Below, one piece after another: positions 1 through 8,596 of a stretch of DNA of 64,000 nt. Source of the DNA: Nocardia albiluteola (lineage in GTDB: Bacteria; Actinomycetota; Actinomycetes; Mycobacteriales; Mycobacteriaceae); assembly GCF_018860155.1 (NCBI RefSeq), contig NZ_JAHKNI010000013.1, forward strand, positions 223,179-287,178. Reading direction: 5' to 3'. Below the pieces are notes generated by a model. The model ran no database searches. It had not been told where the DNA came from and saw only the letters and a list, made by a program, of their open reading frames with translations. The translations under genes and the position numbers were made by a program. How positions within the stretch are numbered: the stretch's first letter is position 1; the number at the start of each line of letters is the position of its first letter.

Positions 1-654
1 ATAACGCCTGGAGTGGCCCTGACCGCAACGCTTTTCATTGCCCTGCTGATCGCGGTCCTACCCGACCTGGCGTGGGGCGTGGGCGGCGCGCTGCGGCCGG
101 TGCACTATCCGGCGGGTTGGGCGCGGGTTGCCGCGCGGCTGGACGGGCCGGGCGATGTTGCGGTGCTGCCGGGCGGGATGTTCCGCGAATTCCCTTACAG
201 CGGTAGGGTTCCGGTGTTGGATCCGGCGCCCAGAATGCTGCCGCGCGATGTGCTGCAGACCGGTGAGCTGCCGGTGCGCGGTGGTGTGGTCGCCGGGGAG
301 GGCACCCGCGCCCGCGCGGTCGAGCGGTTGCTGCTCAGCGGTGCGGCGCCCGCACCGCTGGCGGCCCGGGGAGTCGGCTGGATCCTGGTGGAGCACAACA
401 CGCCTGGGCCGCTCGGCGACTCGAAAACCACTCTGGCCCAGTTGAACACCGTCTACTCGGATGACGATCTCACCCTGTATCGGGTCGCGACGCCCGCGGA
501 TCTGCGGCCGGCATCGCGAGCGGCCGACCGGCGCATCGCAATCGGCGCACACCTGGTCTGGGCGTTGCTACTCGCAGTGCCGGTGGCGGCCTTGACGACG
601 CGGGCCCGGCCGAACAGCGCCAGAACTAGGCCGATTCCGGCTCCCGGCCGGTGA
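1..654 (+). CDS. C-terminal part of a GT-C-like integral membrane protein (Rv0226c-like by position)
   Basis: The reading frame is already open at base 1, so the gene starts outside the window and only about 217 C-terminal residues are present. One hydrophobic segment lies near the left edge, followed by a soluble stretch of roughly 150 residues and a last membrane helix near residues 180-200 with an Arg-rich tail. No catalytic motif is visible in this part. The name rests on synteny: in M. tuberculosis the glycosyltransferase/methyltransferase pair that follows here (Rv0225/Rv0224c) sits beside Rv0226c, a multi-spanning membrane protein. It converges on the glycosyltransferase gene and overlaps its 3' end by 29 bases. 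The function is probably in cell-envelope glycan assembly, but that is inference. Confidence 0.6.
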   Translation: MTPGVALTATLFIALLIAVLPDLAWGVGGALRPVHYPAGWARVAARLDGPGDVAVLPGGMFREFPYSGRVPVLDPAPRMLPRDVLQTGELPVRGGVVAGEGTRARAVERLLLSGAAPAPLAARGVGWILVEHNTPGPLGDSKTTLAQLNTVYSDDDLTLYRVATPADLRPASRAADRRIAIGAHLVWALLLAVPVAALTTRARPNSARTRPIPAPGR

Positions 655-1876
655 TCAACCCGGTGGCATAGCCACCGCGCGCCACGGCGCACAGCACCTC
701 GTGGACGCCGTTGGCGGTCAGCTCCCAGGAGAATTCCCGGGCCCGGGCGCGGGCCTTCTCGCCCATGACGGTGCGGGTTTCGGCGGCGGCGAGCAGGTCG
801 CCGACCGCCTCGGTCAGCTGCGCGGCGTCGTCGACCAGGATTCCGGTGGCGCCGTCGACGATGGAATCGGTCAGTCCGCGCGACCCGCGGTATCCGACCG
901 TGGCGACGCCGTGCTGGGCCGCCTCGATCACCGCCAGCCCCCACCCCTCTTTGCGCGAGGGCAGCACGTGTACCCATGCGCGAGAGAGCAATTCGTGCTT
1001 GCGGGTCTCCTCGACGTGGCCGTGGAAGGTGACCGAATCGGCGATATCCAGTTCGCGCGCACGGCTTTTCAGGTTCTCGGCCCACCAGCCGCCGCCGATC
1101 ACGTCGAGATGCAGGTCCGGGTGGCGGGCCCGTAGCCCGGCCACCACCGCGAGCGCGTCCTCGATCTGCTTGTGCGGCACCAGCCTCGACAGCACCACCA
1201 GGCTCGGGTGCGCGGTGCGGGTCTGCGCCGCGCCGGTGGGCACCTGCTCCGGCACCGGTTCGGCGCCGTTGCGCACCACCGCGATGCGCCCGCCGTCGAC
1301 CCCCAGCGAGGTGAGCTCCTCCGCCGACGGCAGCGAAACCGTCAGATACTGATTGCGCCGGTGCGCCCACGGGGACAGCCGAGATTCGATCCACCAGCCC
1401 ACGCGCCCCACCCAGCGCCCGGCGACCGGCCACTGCTCGCGGTGGCCGTGATGCACCAGCACCACCGCGGGCGCCCGCGTCGCCAGGCGCGCGAAGAAGG
1501 GGATGCCGTTCTGGGTGTCGATCACCGCGTCCGGCTGGACACCGCGCAGCGGGCCGAGGCCGAGGCGGCCGCACAGGATCGCCGCCAGGGCTCGCGGATA
1601 GACCGTGTAGCGCCCCCCGGCCCGGCTGATGTCGATGCCGTCGAGCTGTTCGCGCCGGCGCGCACCGGGGTAGTGCGCGGTGCGCAGCGTCACCTTCACC
1701 CCGCGCGCCGCCAGCGCGGCACCGACCTGCTCCAGATACCGCTCGCTGCCGCCGCCCTGCGGATGCCCCGTATCTCGCCAGCACAGCAGCAGTACCTCGC
1801 GTACGCCGGAGGCGGGCGGAGCGGTCAGGTGTGCCACAGACTTCCCGTCGGGCCCGGGGAAACCGGTATCGGGCAC
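626..1876 (-). CDS. GT4-type glycosyltransferase (Rv0225-like)
   Basis: A retaining glycosyltransferase of the GT-B fold, 416 aa, probably cytoplasmic and acting on a cell-envelope or glycolipid acceptor. The N-terminal domain begins with a GGGSERY loop (residues 41-47), typical of GT4 enzymes that read 'HP..GG(S/A)E'. The C-terminal nucleotide-sugar domain has the basic pair R231/K236 and the E-x7-E motif (E310 and E318, in EGWGLAVIE). A longer frame runs to 2047, but GTG at 1876 has GGAG six bases upstream and avoids overlap with the divergent methyltransferase; GTG at 1837 is an alternative. The divergent methyltransferase is its usual partner (Rv0225/Rv0224c order). Donor and acceptor cannot be told from sequence. 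Confidence 0.85.
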   Translation of the reverse strand: MPDTGFPGPDGKSVAHLTAPPASGVREVLLLCWRDTGHPQGGGSERYLEQVGAALAARGVKVTLRTAHYPGARRREQLDGIDISRAGGRYTVYPRALAAILCGRLGLGPLRGVQPDAVIDTQNGIPFFARLATRAPAVVLVHHGHREQWPVAGRWVGRVGWWIESRLSPWAHRRNQYLTVSLPSAEELTSLGVDGGRIAVVRNGAEPVPEQVPTGAAQTRTAHPSLVVLSRLVPHKQIEDALAVVAGLRARHPDLHLDVIGGGWWAENLKSRARELDIADSVTFHGHVEETRKHELLSRAWVHVLPSRKEGWGLAVIEAAQHGVATVGYRGSRGLTDSIVDGATGILVDDAAQLTEAVGDLLAAAETRTVMGEKARARAREFSWELTANGVHEVLCAVARGGYATGLITGREPESA

Positions 1877-1982
1877 AGCGCACTCCAGGTCGTTCTCGGA
1901 CGGATGAGATGACAATCCGCTCCACCCTAGCGGCCGGATCCGTGATCGGAGCTGAGGGATCGCTGTGCAAAACTGAGGCGCC

Positions 1983-2804
1983 ATGCAACGCCCCGCCACA
2001 CCGCATCTCGAGCCCGGGACCGGATCACCGTCCCAGCGCCGGGCCACACCCCGCTTCGCGCGCCGCGCAACCCTGCGCCGGTCGCTGCGGCTGCTCGGCA
2101 GTTTCCGGTTCGAGCAGACCGATCCGGCGCGCTTTTACGGCGGTATCGCCGCCGACACCGCCGATATGGTGGCCGACTTCTTCCGCGACCTGACCGGACG
2201 CGACCTGACCGGCGTCACCGCGCTCGACGTCGGCGGCGGGCCCGGCTATTTCGCCGACGAGTTCGGCGCGGCCGGGGCGCGGTACATTCCGGTCGAACCG
2301 GATCCGACGGAGATGCACGCCGCGGGCCTGACCGTGCCGGGCGCGGTGCGCGGTTCGGGCATGGCCCTGCCGTTCCGCGACGACGCGGTCGATATCTGCC
2401 TGTCCTCGAATGTGGCCGAGCATGTGCCGGCGCCGTGGCTCATGGCCGAGGAGATGCTGCGCGTGACGCGGCCGGGCGGACTGATGGTGCTGTCCTACAC
2501 GGTCTGGTCGGGCCCGTTCGGCGGGCACGAGACCGGACCCTGGCACTATCTGGGCGGCGAGTACGCCGCGCGCCGCTATCGGCGGCGCACGGGCCGCGAG
2601 CCGAAGAATCGCTTCGGGGTCTCCCTGTTCGCGGTGCGCGCCGCCGACGGGCTGCGCTGGGCATCGGCCGCAAGCGGTTCGCGCGCAACGATTCTCGCCG
2701 TTTTCCCGCGGTACCACCCGCGCTGGGCGTGGTGGCTGGTGCGGGTGCCGGGTATTCGGGAACTACTGGTCAGCAATCTGGTCGTGGTGGCCACCAAGCG
2801 CTGA
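1983..2804 (+). CDS. Class I SAM-dependent methyltransferase (Rv0224c-like)
   Basis: 273 aa. The SAM-binding glycine loop LDVGGGPGYF sits at residues 81-90, followed by the acidic ribose-binding strand end (VEPDP, about 105-109) and the DICLSSNVAEHV motif IV/post-motif region of the Methyltransf_11 type. The first 40 residues are basic and Pro/Arg-rich and may be partly over-called. The C-terminal quarter (WAWWLVRVPGIRELL) is hydrophobic and could associate with the membrane. It is divergent from the glycosyltransferase with about 106 bases between starts, so the two probably share a regulatory region. A role in methylating a glycolipid or glycan intermediate is inferred from the pairing. Confidence 0.85.
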   Translation: MQRPATPHLEPGTGSPSQRRATPRFARRATLRRSLRLLGSFRFEQTDPARFYGGIAADTADMVADFFRDLTGRDLTGVTALDVGGGPGYFADEFGAAGARYIPVEPDPTEMHAAGLTVPGAVRGSGMALPFRDDAVDICLSSNVAEHVPAPWLMAEEMLRVTRPGGLMVLSYTVWSGPFGGHETGPWHYLGGEYAARRYRRRTGREPKNRFGVSLFAVRAADGLRWASAASGSRATILAVFPRYHPRWAWWLVRVPGIRELLVSNLVVVATKR

Positions 2805-2819
2805 CACTCCGAGCCGCCA

Positions 2820-3119
2820 TTAGCGCTCCAATCGCCCGCGGCGCCAGAAGCGGCCGCCGCCCGCGCATTCCGGCTCCTGCCAGGGCGGTTCCTGCATCGC
2901 CAGACCGACGGTCTCGAGCGGGGTGAGGCCGACCGTGCACGCTAGCGCGCGCACCGCCGCTACCGCCTCCGCGGCCTGTAGCGCCGCTGCCGCCTGCTCC
3001 AGCGTCAGCGTCCGGCCCGGCAGGAAGGATACGACCCATCCGCCCGTACCGACGGATCTTGCCTGATGCGGCGTCTGATCGCTGGTCATCAGCGATCTAC
3101 CGACCACTTGCACCGCCAC
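2820..3119 (-). CDS. Small hypothetical protein, 99 aa
   Basis: Not recognised. The middle (about residues 45-70) is an Ala-rich amphipathic helix after the phrase FLPGRTLTLEQ, and the tail is basic and Trp-rich. GTG at 3119 is chosen because an AGGGGA Shine-Dalgarno lies about nine bases upstream; GTG at 3128 and ATG at 3089 are other possibilities. It converges on the methyltransferase with only 15 bases between them. It lies just downstream of another small minus-strand gene (3342-3545) and may belong with it. There is no transmembrane segment or signal peptide. Codon use looks like real coding (GC-rich third positions), but the reading stays tentative. Confidence 0.45.
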   Translation of the reverse strand: MAVQVVGRSLMTSDQTPHQARSVGTGGWVVSFLPGRTLTLEQAAAALQAAEAVAAVRALACTVGLTPLETVGLAMQEPPWQEPECAGGGRFWRRGRLER

Positions 3120-3341
3120 GACGCGCACTCCCCTGCGATTGCATTTGAAAAATCATTCTCTGCAGCCAGCTATCAGCATGCTCCGCCATCGGGGGAAACG
3201 CAATAGTGCGTTCTGCGAAAAGCGAACCGGCAGGTAGGATTTCGTGATTTGGGATGCCTGAAGATAACTGACGGGGCCGCTGTTATTACCCACCCCACCG
3301 ACTCCGCAAGCTCCGTCGGCTCACCGTCCCCGTATCGGCGG

Positions 3342-3545
3342 CTACTGATCGTCGGAGGCTCGCACGCGCAGCACGGCCGCGGGAATCTGGCCCGGACGCC
3401 GCGGCGGATCCACGACATCCACCTCCCACCCCGGCGGCAGGACCTGCTGCAGGCGCTGCCCGGCGCGCTGCAGCGGGGTGCTCGGGGGCAAATGGTCCTC
3501 GGCTACCTCCGGGACAACGGGTATATCGAACTCCAAATCGGTCAC
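3342..3545 (-). CDS. Small hypothetical protein, 67 aa
   Basis: The open frame extends further upstream to 3752, but that part would run through the pckA terminator. GTG at 3545 has a GGAGG Shine-Dalgarno eight bases upstream and gives a compact 67-residue acidic and Pro-rich protein (VTDLEFDIPVVPEV at the N-terminus, LRVRASDDQ at the end). It has no membrane segment and no recognised domain. It points the same way as pckA, behind the pckA terminator, with the other small gene (2820-3119) downstream. The reading rests on the ribosome-binding site and codon pattern only. Confidence 0.45.
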   Translation of the reverse strand: MTDLEFDIPVVPEVAEDHLPPSTPLQRAGQRLQQVLPPGWEVDVVDPPRRPGQIPAAVLRVRASDDQ

Positions 3546-3697
3546 GCCCACCACCTCCACGCATTCGGCCTCCGCCGACGGAGAGCGAGCGCTGGCCGCC
3601 GACGACGGTATGGCATTCAGTTCAGGGACCTGAGATGTAGAACACCCCGAGAATAAGCCACCGCGGGCCGTCGGCGGGCATCGTTTCCGAATGCACG

Positions 3698-3738
3698 AAA
3701 AACCGCCCGTGCCGTTGGAGGAAACGACACGGGCGGTT
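3698..3738 (-). terminator. Rho-independent terminator of pckA
   Basis: A perfect 11-bp inverted repeat, AACCGCCCGTG at 3701-3711 and CACGGGCGGTT at 3728-3738, with a 16-base loop. It is followed, in the minus-strand direction, by a run of five T (AAAAA at 3698-3702 on the plus strand). It lies 15 bases beyond the pckA stop codon, as expected for an intrinsic terminator. Confidence 0.85.
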
Positions 3739-3752
3739 GGTATTCCGGGCAC

Positions 3753-5585
3753 TCAGCCCAGGCGCTCCTTGAGCGCCTCGAATTCGTCGCGCAGACCCGT
3801 GGGCAGCTTGTCGCCGATGAACTCGAACCACTCCTCGATGAGCGGAATCTCCCGGCGCCACTCCTCGGGGTTGACGTTCAGCGCCTCGTCGACATCGGCC
3901 GCAGCCACATCCAGGCCCACCAGATCGAGGTTCGCGGCGAGTGGCACATTGCCGATCGCGGTGGACTGCGCCTCCGCGGAGCCCTCGATGCGGTTGACGA
4001 TCCACTCCAGCACGCGGGAGTTCTCGCCGAATCCGGGCCACAGGAAGCGGCCGTCCTCGCCGCGCCGGAACCAGTTGACGTAGAAGATCTTCGGCAGCTT
4101 GGCCGCGTCGGCGTTCTTGCCGAGGTTGATCCAGTGGCCCAGGTAGTCGCCCACGTGGTAGCCCATGAACGGCAGCATCGCCATCGGATCGCGGCGCACC
4201 GTGCCGACCTTGCCCTCGGCGGCGGCGGTCTGCTCCGAGGACAGCGTGGCGCCCATGAACACGCCGTGCTGCCAGTCGAAAGACTCGGTCACCAGCGGCA
4301 CCGTCGTCTTGCGGCGGCCACCGAACAGGATCGCCGAGATCGGCACGCCGTGCGGGTCGTCCCACTCGGGCGCCAGCGTCGGGCATTGCGACATCGGCGT
4401 GCAGTAGCGCGAGTTCGGGTGGGCGGCAAGGGTTTCGGTCTCCCGCAGGAACCAGTCGTTACCCTTCCAGTCGATCAGGTGATCGGGCTCGCCCTCGAGG
4501 CCCTCCCACCACACGTCGCCGTTGTCGGTGCGCGCGACGTTGGTGTAGACCGTGTTGCCCGCCTCGACGGTGGCCATGGCGTTCGGGTTGGACTTGTGGT
4601 TGGTGCCCGGGGCGACGCCGAAGAAGCCGAACTCCGGGTTCACCGCGTACAGGCGGCCGTCCTTGCCGAAGCGCATCCAGGCGATGTCGTCGCCCAGGGT
4701 CTCCGCGCGCCAGCCCGGCACCGTCGGCTCGATCATCGCGAGATTGGTCTTACCGCAGGCGCTCGGGAAGGCGGCCGCGACGTAGTAATTCTTGTTCTCC
4801 GGCGAGATCAGCTTGAGGATGAGCATGTGCTCGGCCAGCCAGCCCTCGTCGTGCGCCATCGCCGAGGCGATGCGCAGCGAGTAGCACTTCTTGCCCAGCA
4901 GCGCGTTGCCGCCGTAACCCGAGCCGTAGCTCCAGATCTCGCGGTCCTCGGGGAAGTGGGTGATGTACTTGGTGTCGTTGCAGGGCCACGGCACATCGGC
5001 CTGCCCCTGCGCCAGCGGCGCGCCGACCGAGTGCAGGGCCTTGACGAACGGCTTGTCCGTGCCCAGCTTCTCCAGCGCGGCGCTGCCCATGCGGGTCATC
5101 ACGCGCATCGAGACCACCACGTACTCGGAGTCGGTGATCTCGACGCCCAGCTTCGGATCCTCGGCGCCCAGGGGGCCCATGCAGAACGGCACCACAAACA
5201 TGGTGCGGCCCTTCATGGAGCCGCGGTACAGCTCGGTCATCGTCGCGCGCATCTCGGCGGGATCGACCCAGTTGTTGGTGGGGCCGGCGTCCGCCTCGCT
5301 GCGCGAGCAGATGAACGTGCGCGACTCCACCCGCGCGACGTCGGAGGGATCCGACAGCGCCAGGAAGGAGTTGGGCTTCTTGGACTCGTTGAGCCGCTGG
5401 AACGTACCGGCCTCGACCAACTGGACGGTCAGCCGGTCCCACTCCGCGTCGGAACCGTCCGCCCACACCACCCGATCGGGCTCGGTGAGTTCTGCGACCT
5501 CCCGCACCCAGGCGAGCAGCCCTGCGTGCTGGGTCGGTGCGGTGCCATCGGATCCGTGAAGACCAGGAATGGTCGCTGAGGTCAT
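3753..5585 (-). CDS. pckA: Phosphoenolpyruvate carboxykinase (GTP)
   Basis: Converts oxaloacetate plus GTP to phosphoenolpyruvate, GDP and CO2; the first committed step of gluconeogenesis and an anaplerotic valve in actinobacteria. 610 aa, the normal length of the GTP-type enzyme. Visible motifs are the PEPCK P-loop FPSACGKT (residues 273-280) with its reactive Cys278, the metal-binding kinase-2 segment LGDDIAWM (297-304), the substrate region RTFICSRSEADAG near residues 89-101, and the guanine-site region in the C-terminal third. ATG at 5585 is chosen over the upstream frame because AGGAG sits eight bases before it. A strong terminator follows. Its neighbours are the same as in M. tuberculosis (Rv0209-Rv0210-Rv0211). 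Confidence 0.97.
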   Translation of the reverse strand: MTSATIPGLHGSDGTAPTQHAGLLAWVREVAELTEPDRVVWADGSDAEWDRLTVQLVEAGTFQRLNESKKPNSFLALSDPSDVARVESRTFICSRSEADAGPTNNWVDPAEMRATMTELYRGSMKGRTMFVVPFCMGPLGAEDPKLGVEITDSEYVVVSMRVMTRMGSAALEKLGTDKPFVKALHSVGAPLAQGQADVPWPCNDTKYITHFPEDREIWSYGSGYGGNALLGKKCYSLRIASAMAHDEGWLAEHMLILKLISPENKNYYVAAAFPSACGKTNLAMIEPTVPGWRAETLGDDIAWMRFGKDGRLYAVNPEFGFFGVAPGTNHKSNPNAMATVEAGNTVYTNVARTDNGDVWWEGLEGEPDHLIDWKGNDWFLRETETLAAHPNSRYCTPMSQCPTLAPEWDDPHGVPISAILFGGRRKTTVPLVTESFDWQHGVFMGATLSSEQTAAAEGKVGTVRRDPMAMLPFMGYHVGDYLGHWINLGKNADAAKLPKIFYVNWFRRGEDGRFLWPGFGENSRVLEWIVNRIEGSAEAQSTAIGNVPLAANLDLVGLDVAAADVDEALNVNPEEWRREIPLIEEWFEFIGDKLPTGLRDEFEALKERLG

Positions 5586-5937
5586 GAAAACTCTCCTGAG
5601 ATGGGCGGCTCGGGTGTGGTGAGCTTGCAGCCGGAACGGCCCACAACACCGGGAAAGCCACCATTGGCGGTAAAGGCACCCACTCCGACTTGCCAACAGC
5701 TGGGCTGCATACCAGAACGGCGCGGATGCCCATGTTCCTTAGGTAAAGAGGTTAACGCGATGTGACGGCGAGTACGGAATGGGGTTCCTCACTCGGTACC
5801 CCGCCGAGATGGACCGCAACCTCGGGCGCGAGAAACATCACGAATCGGCCGTTTCCCGGAAATGCGCCGTTCCGGAGTGTTAGAAAGTCCCTCGCGCCCT
5901 CGGTATCACCGCGCAGCAAATTCCGCGTTCGCACCGA
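5586..5937. other. 352-base gap upstream of pckA
   Basis: Lies between the pckA start and the stop of the next upstream minus-strand gene, so it should hold the pckA promoter. No clear promoter hexamers or operator palindrome were found. A 60-codon minus-strand frame (5752-5934) starts 4 bases after the stop at 5938. It has no recognisable domain and no convincing ribosome-binding site, so it is not called as a gene, though a small translationally coupled peptide cannot be excluded. Confidence 0.4.
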
Positions 5938-7497
5938 TCAGTGCTGGGTGGCGGCGGATTCCAGAATCTCGAGGTCACGCCGGCAGGCGGCCAGTTGCGC
6001 GGGCTGGCGGGAATTGAGTTCACGCACCTGGGACTCCAATTCCGCAATGCGGCGGTCCGTTTCCACCACTCGCGCGGTCGTCGTCAGCACGACCAGATCG
6101 GTGAGCCGTGACTCCGCCTCCACCAGCGCCGTCGAGACCCGTTGCTCCAGCTGGGCCTTCACGTTCACCAGCGCATCGTTCACCCACTGCCGCAGGTGCG
6201 CCCGATCGGCGATGCGCCCGCGCGCCCGCACCACCCAGTAGGCCACCGCGGCCCCGAGCAGCAGCGTGACCGGAATCGTCGCGTAATTCAGCGCGGGAAC
6301 CAGCGTGAGTGGGGCAACCACGAGCCGGCCCAGACCGAACCCGCCCGAGGCGCCCAGCGCGATCATCAAGTGATCTTCCACACCCCGATGCCGGGGTTCG
6401 GGATCGGGACCCACCCGCGGCGGCGGATCCGTGCGCGGCAACAGCGCGTTCGCCTCGGCGGATTCCGGCGCGGGACCGGTGACAGCCGCGACCTGGCGGG
6501 ACAGCTCCGCCAGCCGACCGGTCAGCACGCCGTCCAGCTCCGCGGTCAGCTGATTCACCGACAGCTGCAGCTGCTCGGGATAGGTCTTGGCCTCGGCGCG
6601 GCTGAGCCGGTCCAATTCCGTTCTGGCCGAGGCGTTCAGCGCCCGGATGCGGGCGCCCGTCTCATGCAGCAGGTCCACCCGCGCCAGGTGCATGCGATTG
6701 CGCAGCGCCGACATCGCCTGGGCGCGGCCGCCGTCGCGGCCGGCCAGCAGCGTCGCACGCTCGGCGCGGAGGCGGGCCACCGCCGCACCGGAGTTCAGCT
6801 CCGCGGCCTGATCGACGATGCGCTGGCGGGTGTCGGCCAGCACCCTGGTGATCGCGGCCGCCAGTCGGCCCTGCGCCGGGCCCGCGACCGACGCGGCGGT
6901 CAGCCGGGCGTGCAGGACGGCCAGGCCGGAGCGGTCCAGGAGCGCGGCGTCACCGGAACCGCGCGCCGCCACCGCCAGCCGCGCCGAGACCGGCACGATC
7001 CGCGGATCGGCACCCAGCACCGGCGACAGCAGCGCGGTGTTGCGGTCCAGCACCGCCCGCCAGTCCGGATGGGCATGAATTCCGTTCATGGCGAACAGGA
7101 TTCGAGTGTCGTCGGCACACAGGCGGCCCACCAGATCCAGGGTGGTCGCGCCGAGCGTGGCCCCGGCGTCGAGCAGCAGCAGCGCGACGGGCGGGGCGCC
7201 GAAGGCCGGGCCCACCATCGCCGGATCCGCGATCGGATCGGTGAGATCGACGCGCGGTTCGAAACGGGCCAATTCGGTGCGCAGCAGCACGGTATTGGCG
7301 TCGGCCGGACCGATCAGGGCCACCGACGTGGCGCCGTTCGCGCGGCCGTCGGGGCCCGCGGCGCCGCCCCGGGCGGCCCGTAACAGCGCCGCCCCCTGCG
7401 GGTTCCAGCGCGCCACGACGGCCTGTACCTCGGGCGGCAGGTCCGCGGTCGCATCGGATGCCGCATCCGAGGGTGCGGGTGGATCAGAGTCCGGCAC
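5938..7497 (-). CDS. Dynamin-like/GTPase-partner membrane protein (Rv0210-like)
   Basis: 519 aa. The N-terminal half resembles a GTPase domain in layout (SVALIGPADANTVLL near residue 57, then VALLLLDAGATL and ILFAMNGIH strands), but it has no GxxxxGKS/T P-loop and no NKxD. It is therefore probably a nucleotide-free pseudo-GTPase. The middle is a long helical region, followed by a hydrophobic hairpin at about residues 395-430 and a C-terminal coiled coil (RRIAELESQVRELNS). This layout fits a dynamin-like membrane protein. It overlaps the next gene upstream (a real P-loop protein) by 14 bases, so the two are translationally coupled. The pair has the position and size of Rv0209/Rv0210 next to pckA. 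Function unknown. Confidence 0.6.
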   Translation of the reverse strand: MPDSDPPAPSDAASDATADLPPEVQAVVARWNPQGAALLRAARGGAAGPDGRANGATSVALIGPADANTVLLRTELARFEPRVDLTDPIADPAMVGPAFGAPPVALLLLDAGATLGATTLDLVGRLCADDTRILFAMNGIHAHPDWRAVLDRNTALLSPVLGADPRIVPVSARLAVAARGSGDAALLDRSGLAVLHARLTAASVAGPAQGRLAAAITRVLADTRQRIVDQAAELNSGAAVARLRAERATLLAGRDGGRAQAMSALRNRMHLARVDLLHETGARIRALNASARTELDRLSRAEAKTYPEQLQLSVNQLTAELDGVLTGRLAELSRQVAAVTGPAPESAEANALLPRTDPPPRVGPDPEPRHRGVEDHLMIALGASGGFGLGRLVVAPLTLVPALNYATIPVTLLLGAAVAYWVVRARGRIADRAHLRQWVNDALVNVKAQLEQRVSTALVEAESRLTDLVVLTTTARVVETDRRIAELESQVRELNSRQPAQLAACRRDLEILESAATQH

Positions 7498-8596
7498 TGC
7501 TCATCCGCTCGAACAGCCGGACATACCCGTTGTGCACCCGGAGCGCGGCCCGCCGGGCCGCGGCGGGCATATCGCTGGACACCACCGCGCGCCAGCGCTG
7601 GGCCCGCGCCACCGCATCATCGGCGTCGGCCGGATACGGCGAGGGGTATCCCGCGGCTAGGTGGATGACCTCCGGGCAGGCCAGGCCGGCCCGCAGGCCG
7701 ATCCACAGCGCCTCGTCCCCGGCCAGGTAGTCCTCGATCAGATCCCGGGCCCGGCCCGCGCCCACGCCGCCGGCCCGCGCGCCCAGGCGGGCCAGTTCGT
7801 CGAGGAATTCCCCGCCGCGCCGCGCGCCGACCTGCTCGTACCGGCGGTGCAGCAGGGCGTGGACGGGATCGATCCCGCTGACCGCGTGCAAGATCTGCCG
7901 CACCGGCTGCGGCCCGAGATCCGGATCGCGGTGCAGCGCGGCCATCGCCGTGGACACGCCGAACAGTCCCCAGCGGCCGACGACGGCCTCACGGTCGGCC
8001 ACGTCGGGCCCGAAATCCGTGCCGGTGAACAGTTCCGTGGTCAGCGTGAACGACGGATCGGCCGTGCCCGCGTGCCGCCGCAGCGTGGTCAGGTCCTGCT
8101 CGGCCGGGGTGCCGGCGCGGGTGCGCACGGCCAGCTCGGCCACCACCGGCAGGGTCGCCATGCCCATCTCGTAGGCGCATTGATCGACCGCCGCCACCGC
8201 GTCGGCCCACCGCGAACCGACCGCGTCGGCCTTGTTCAGCACGATCAGCGTGCGATCGCGCGGCAGTCCGGACAGCACGGCGCGATCACCCGCCTGCAGC
8301 GTCGAGGCCAGCACGTAGACCACCAGGTCCGCGTCCAGGACCGGATCCGGCGTGTTCGGCGCATCCACGGGCGCGGTCTCCTCCGCCGACATCAGCGCCA
8401 GCGCATGCAGCAGCGTCGTCTTGCCGGCCCCGGCGCGCCCGGTCACCTGAATGCGCGCGGGACGCTGCCAGGCCTGCGCGGCGGCGACGACCTGCTGAGC
8501 GACCTGCGGATCGGTCCCCGGGCCGGTCCGCAGATTCGCGATCAGCTGATCGAGCTCCGGCGCGGGTCCCTGCGACGACAGCGCTTCTGTAGGCAC
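7484..8596 (-). CDS. P-loop GTPase-like protein (Rv0209-like)
   Basis: 370 aa. The Walker A/G1 motif GRAGAGKT is at residues 53-60 and the G4 motif NKAD at 121-124. The G3 DxxG motif is not seen; that position reads LDADLVVYVLAS. The C-terminal half is helical. GTG at 8596 is chosen because AAGGGG lies about eight bases upstream; the frame open to 8695 would add a Gly/Arg-rich leader without homology-like features. The gene overlaps the pseudo-GTPase gene downstream, so they form an operon and perhaps a two-subunit dynamin-like machine at the membrane. That pairing is inference from sequence layout; no function is established from this window. Confidence 0.65.
   Translation of the reverse strand: MPTEALSSQGPAPELDQLIANLRTGPGTDPQVAQQVVAAAQAWQRPARIQVTGRAGAGKTTLLHALALMSAEETAPVDAPNTPDPVLDADLVVYVLASTLQAGDRAVLSGLPRDRTLIVLNKADAVGSRWADAVAAVDQCAYEMGMATLPVVAELAVRTRAGTPAEQDLTTLRRHAGTADPSFTLTTELFTGTDFGPDVADREAVVGRWGLFGVSTAMAALHRDPDLGPQPVRQILHAVSGIDPVHALLHRRYEQVGARRGGEFLDELARLGARAGGVGAGRARDLIEDYLAGDEALWIGLRAGLACPEVIHLAAGYPSPYPADADDAVARAQRWRAVVSSDMPAAARRAALRVHNGYVRLFERMSSAGL

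Noticed and set aside
4134..5579. Plus-strand frame of 481 codons opposite pckA
   Set aside because: Pure antisense of pckA, Arg/His/Gly-rich with no motif and no ribosome-binding site.
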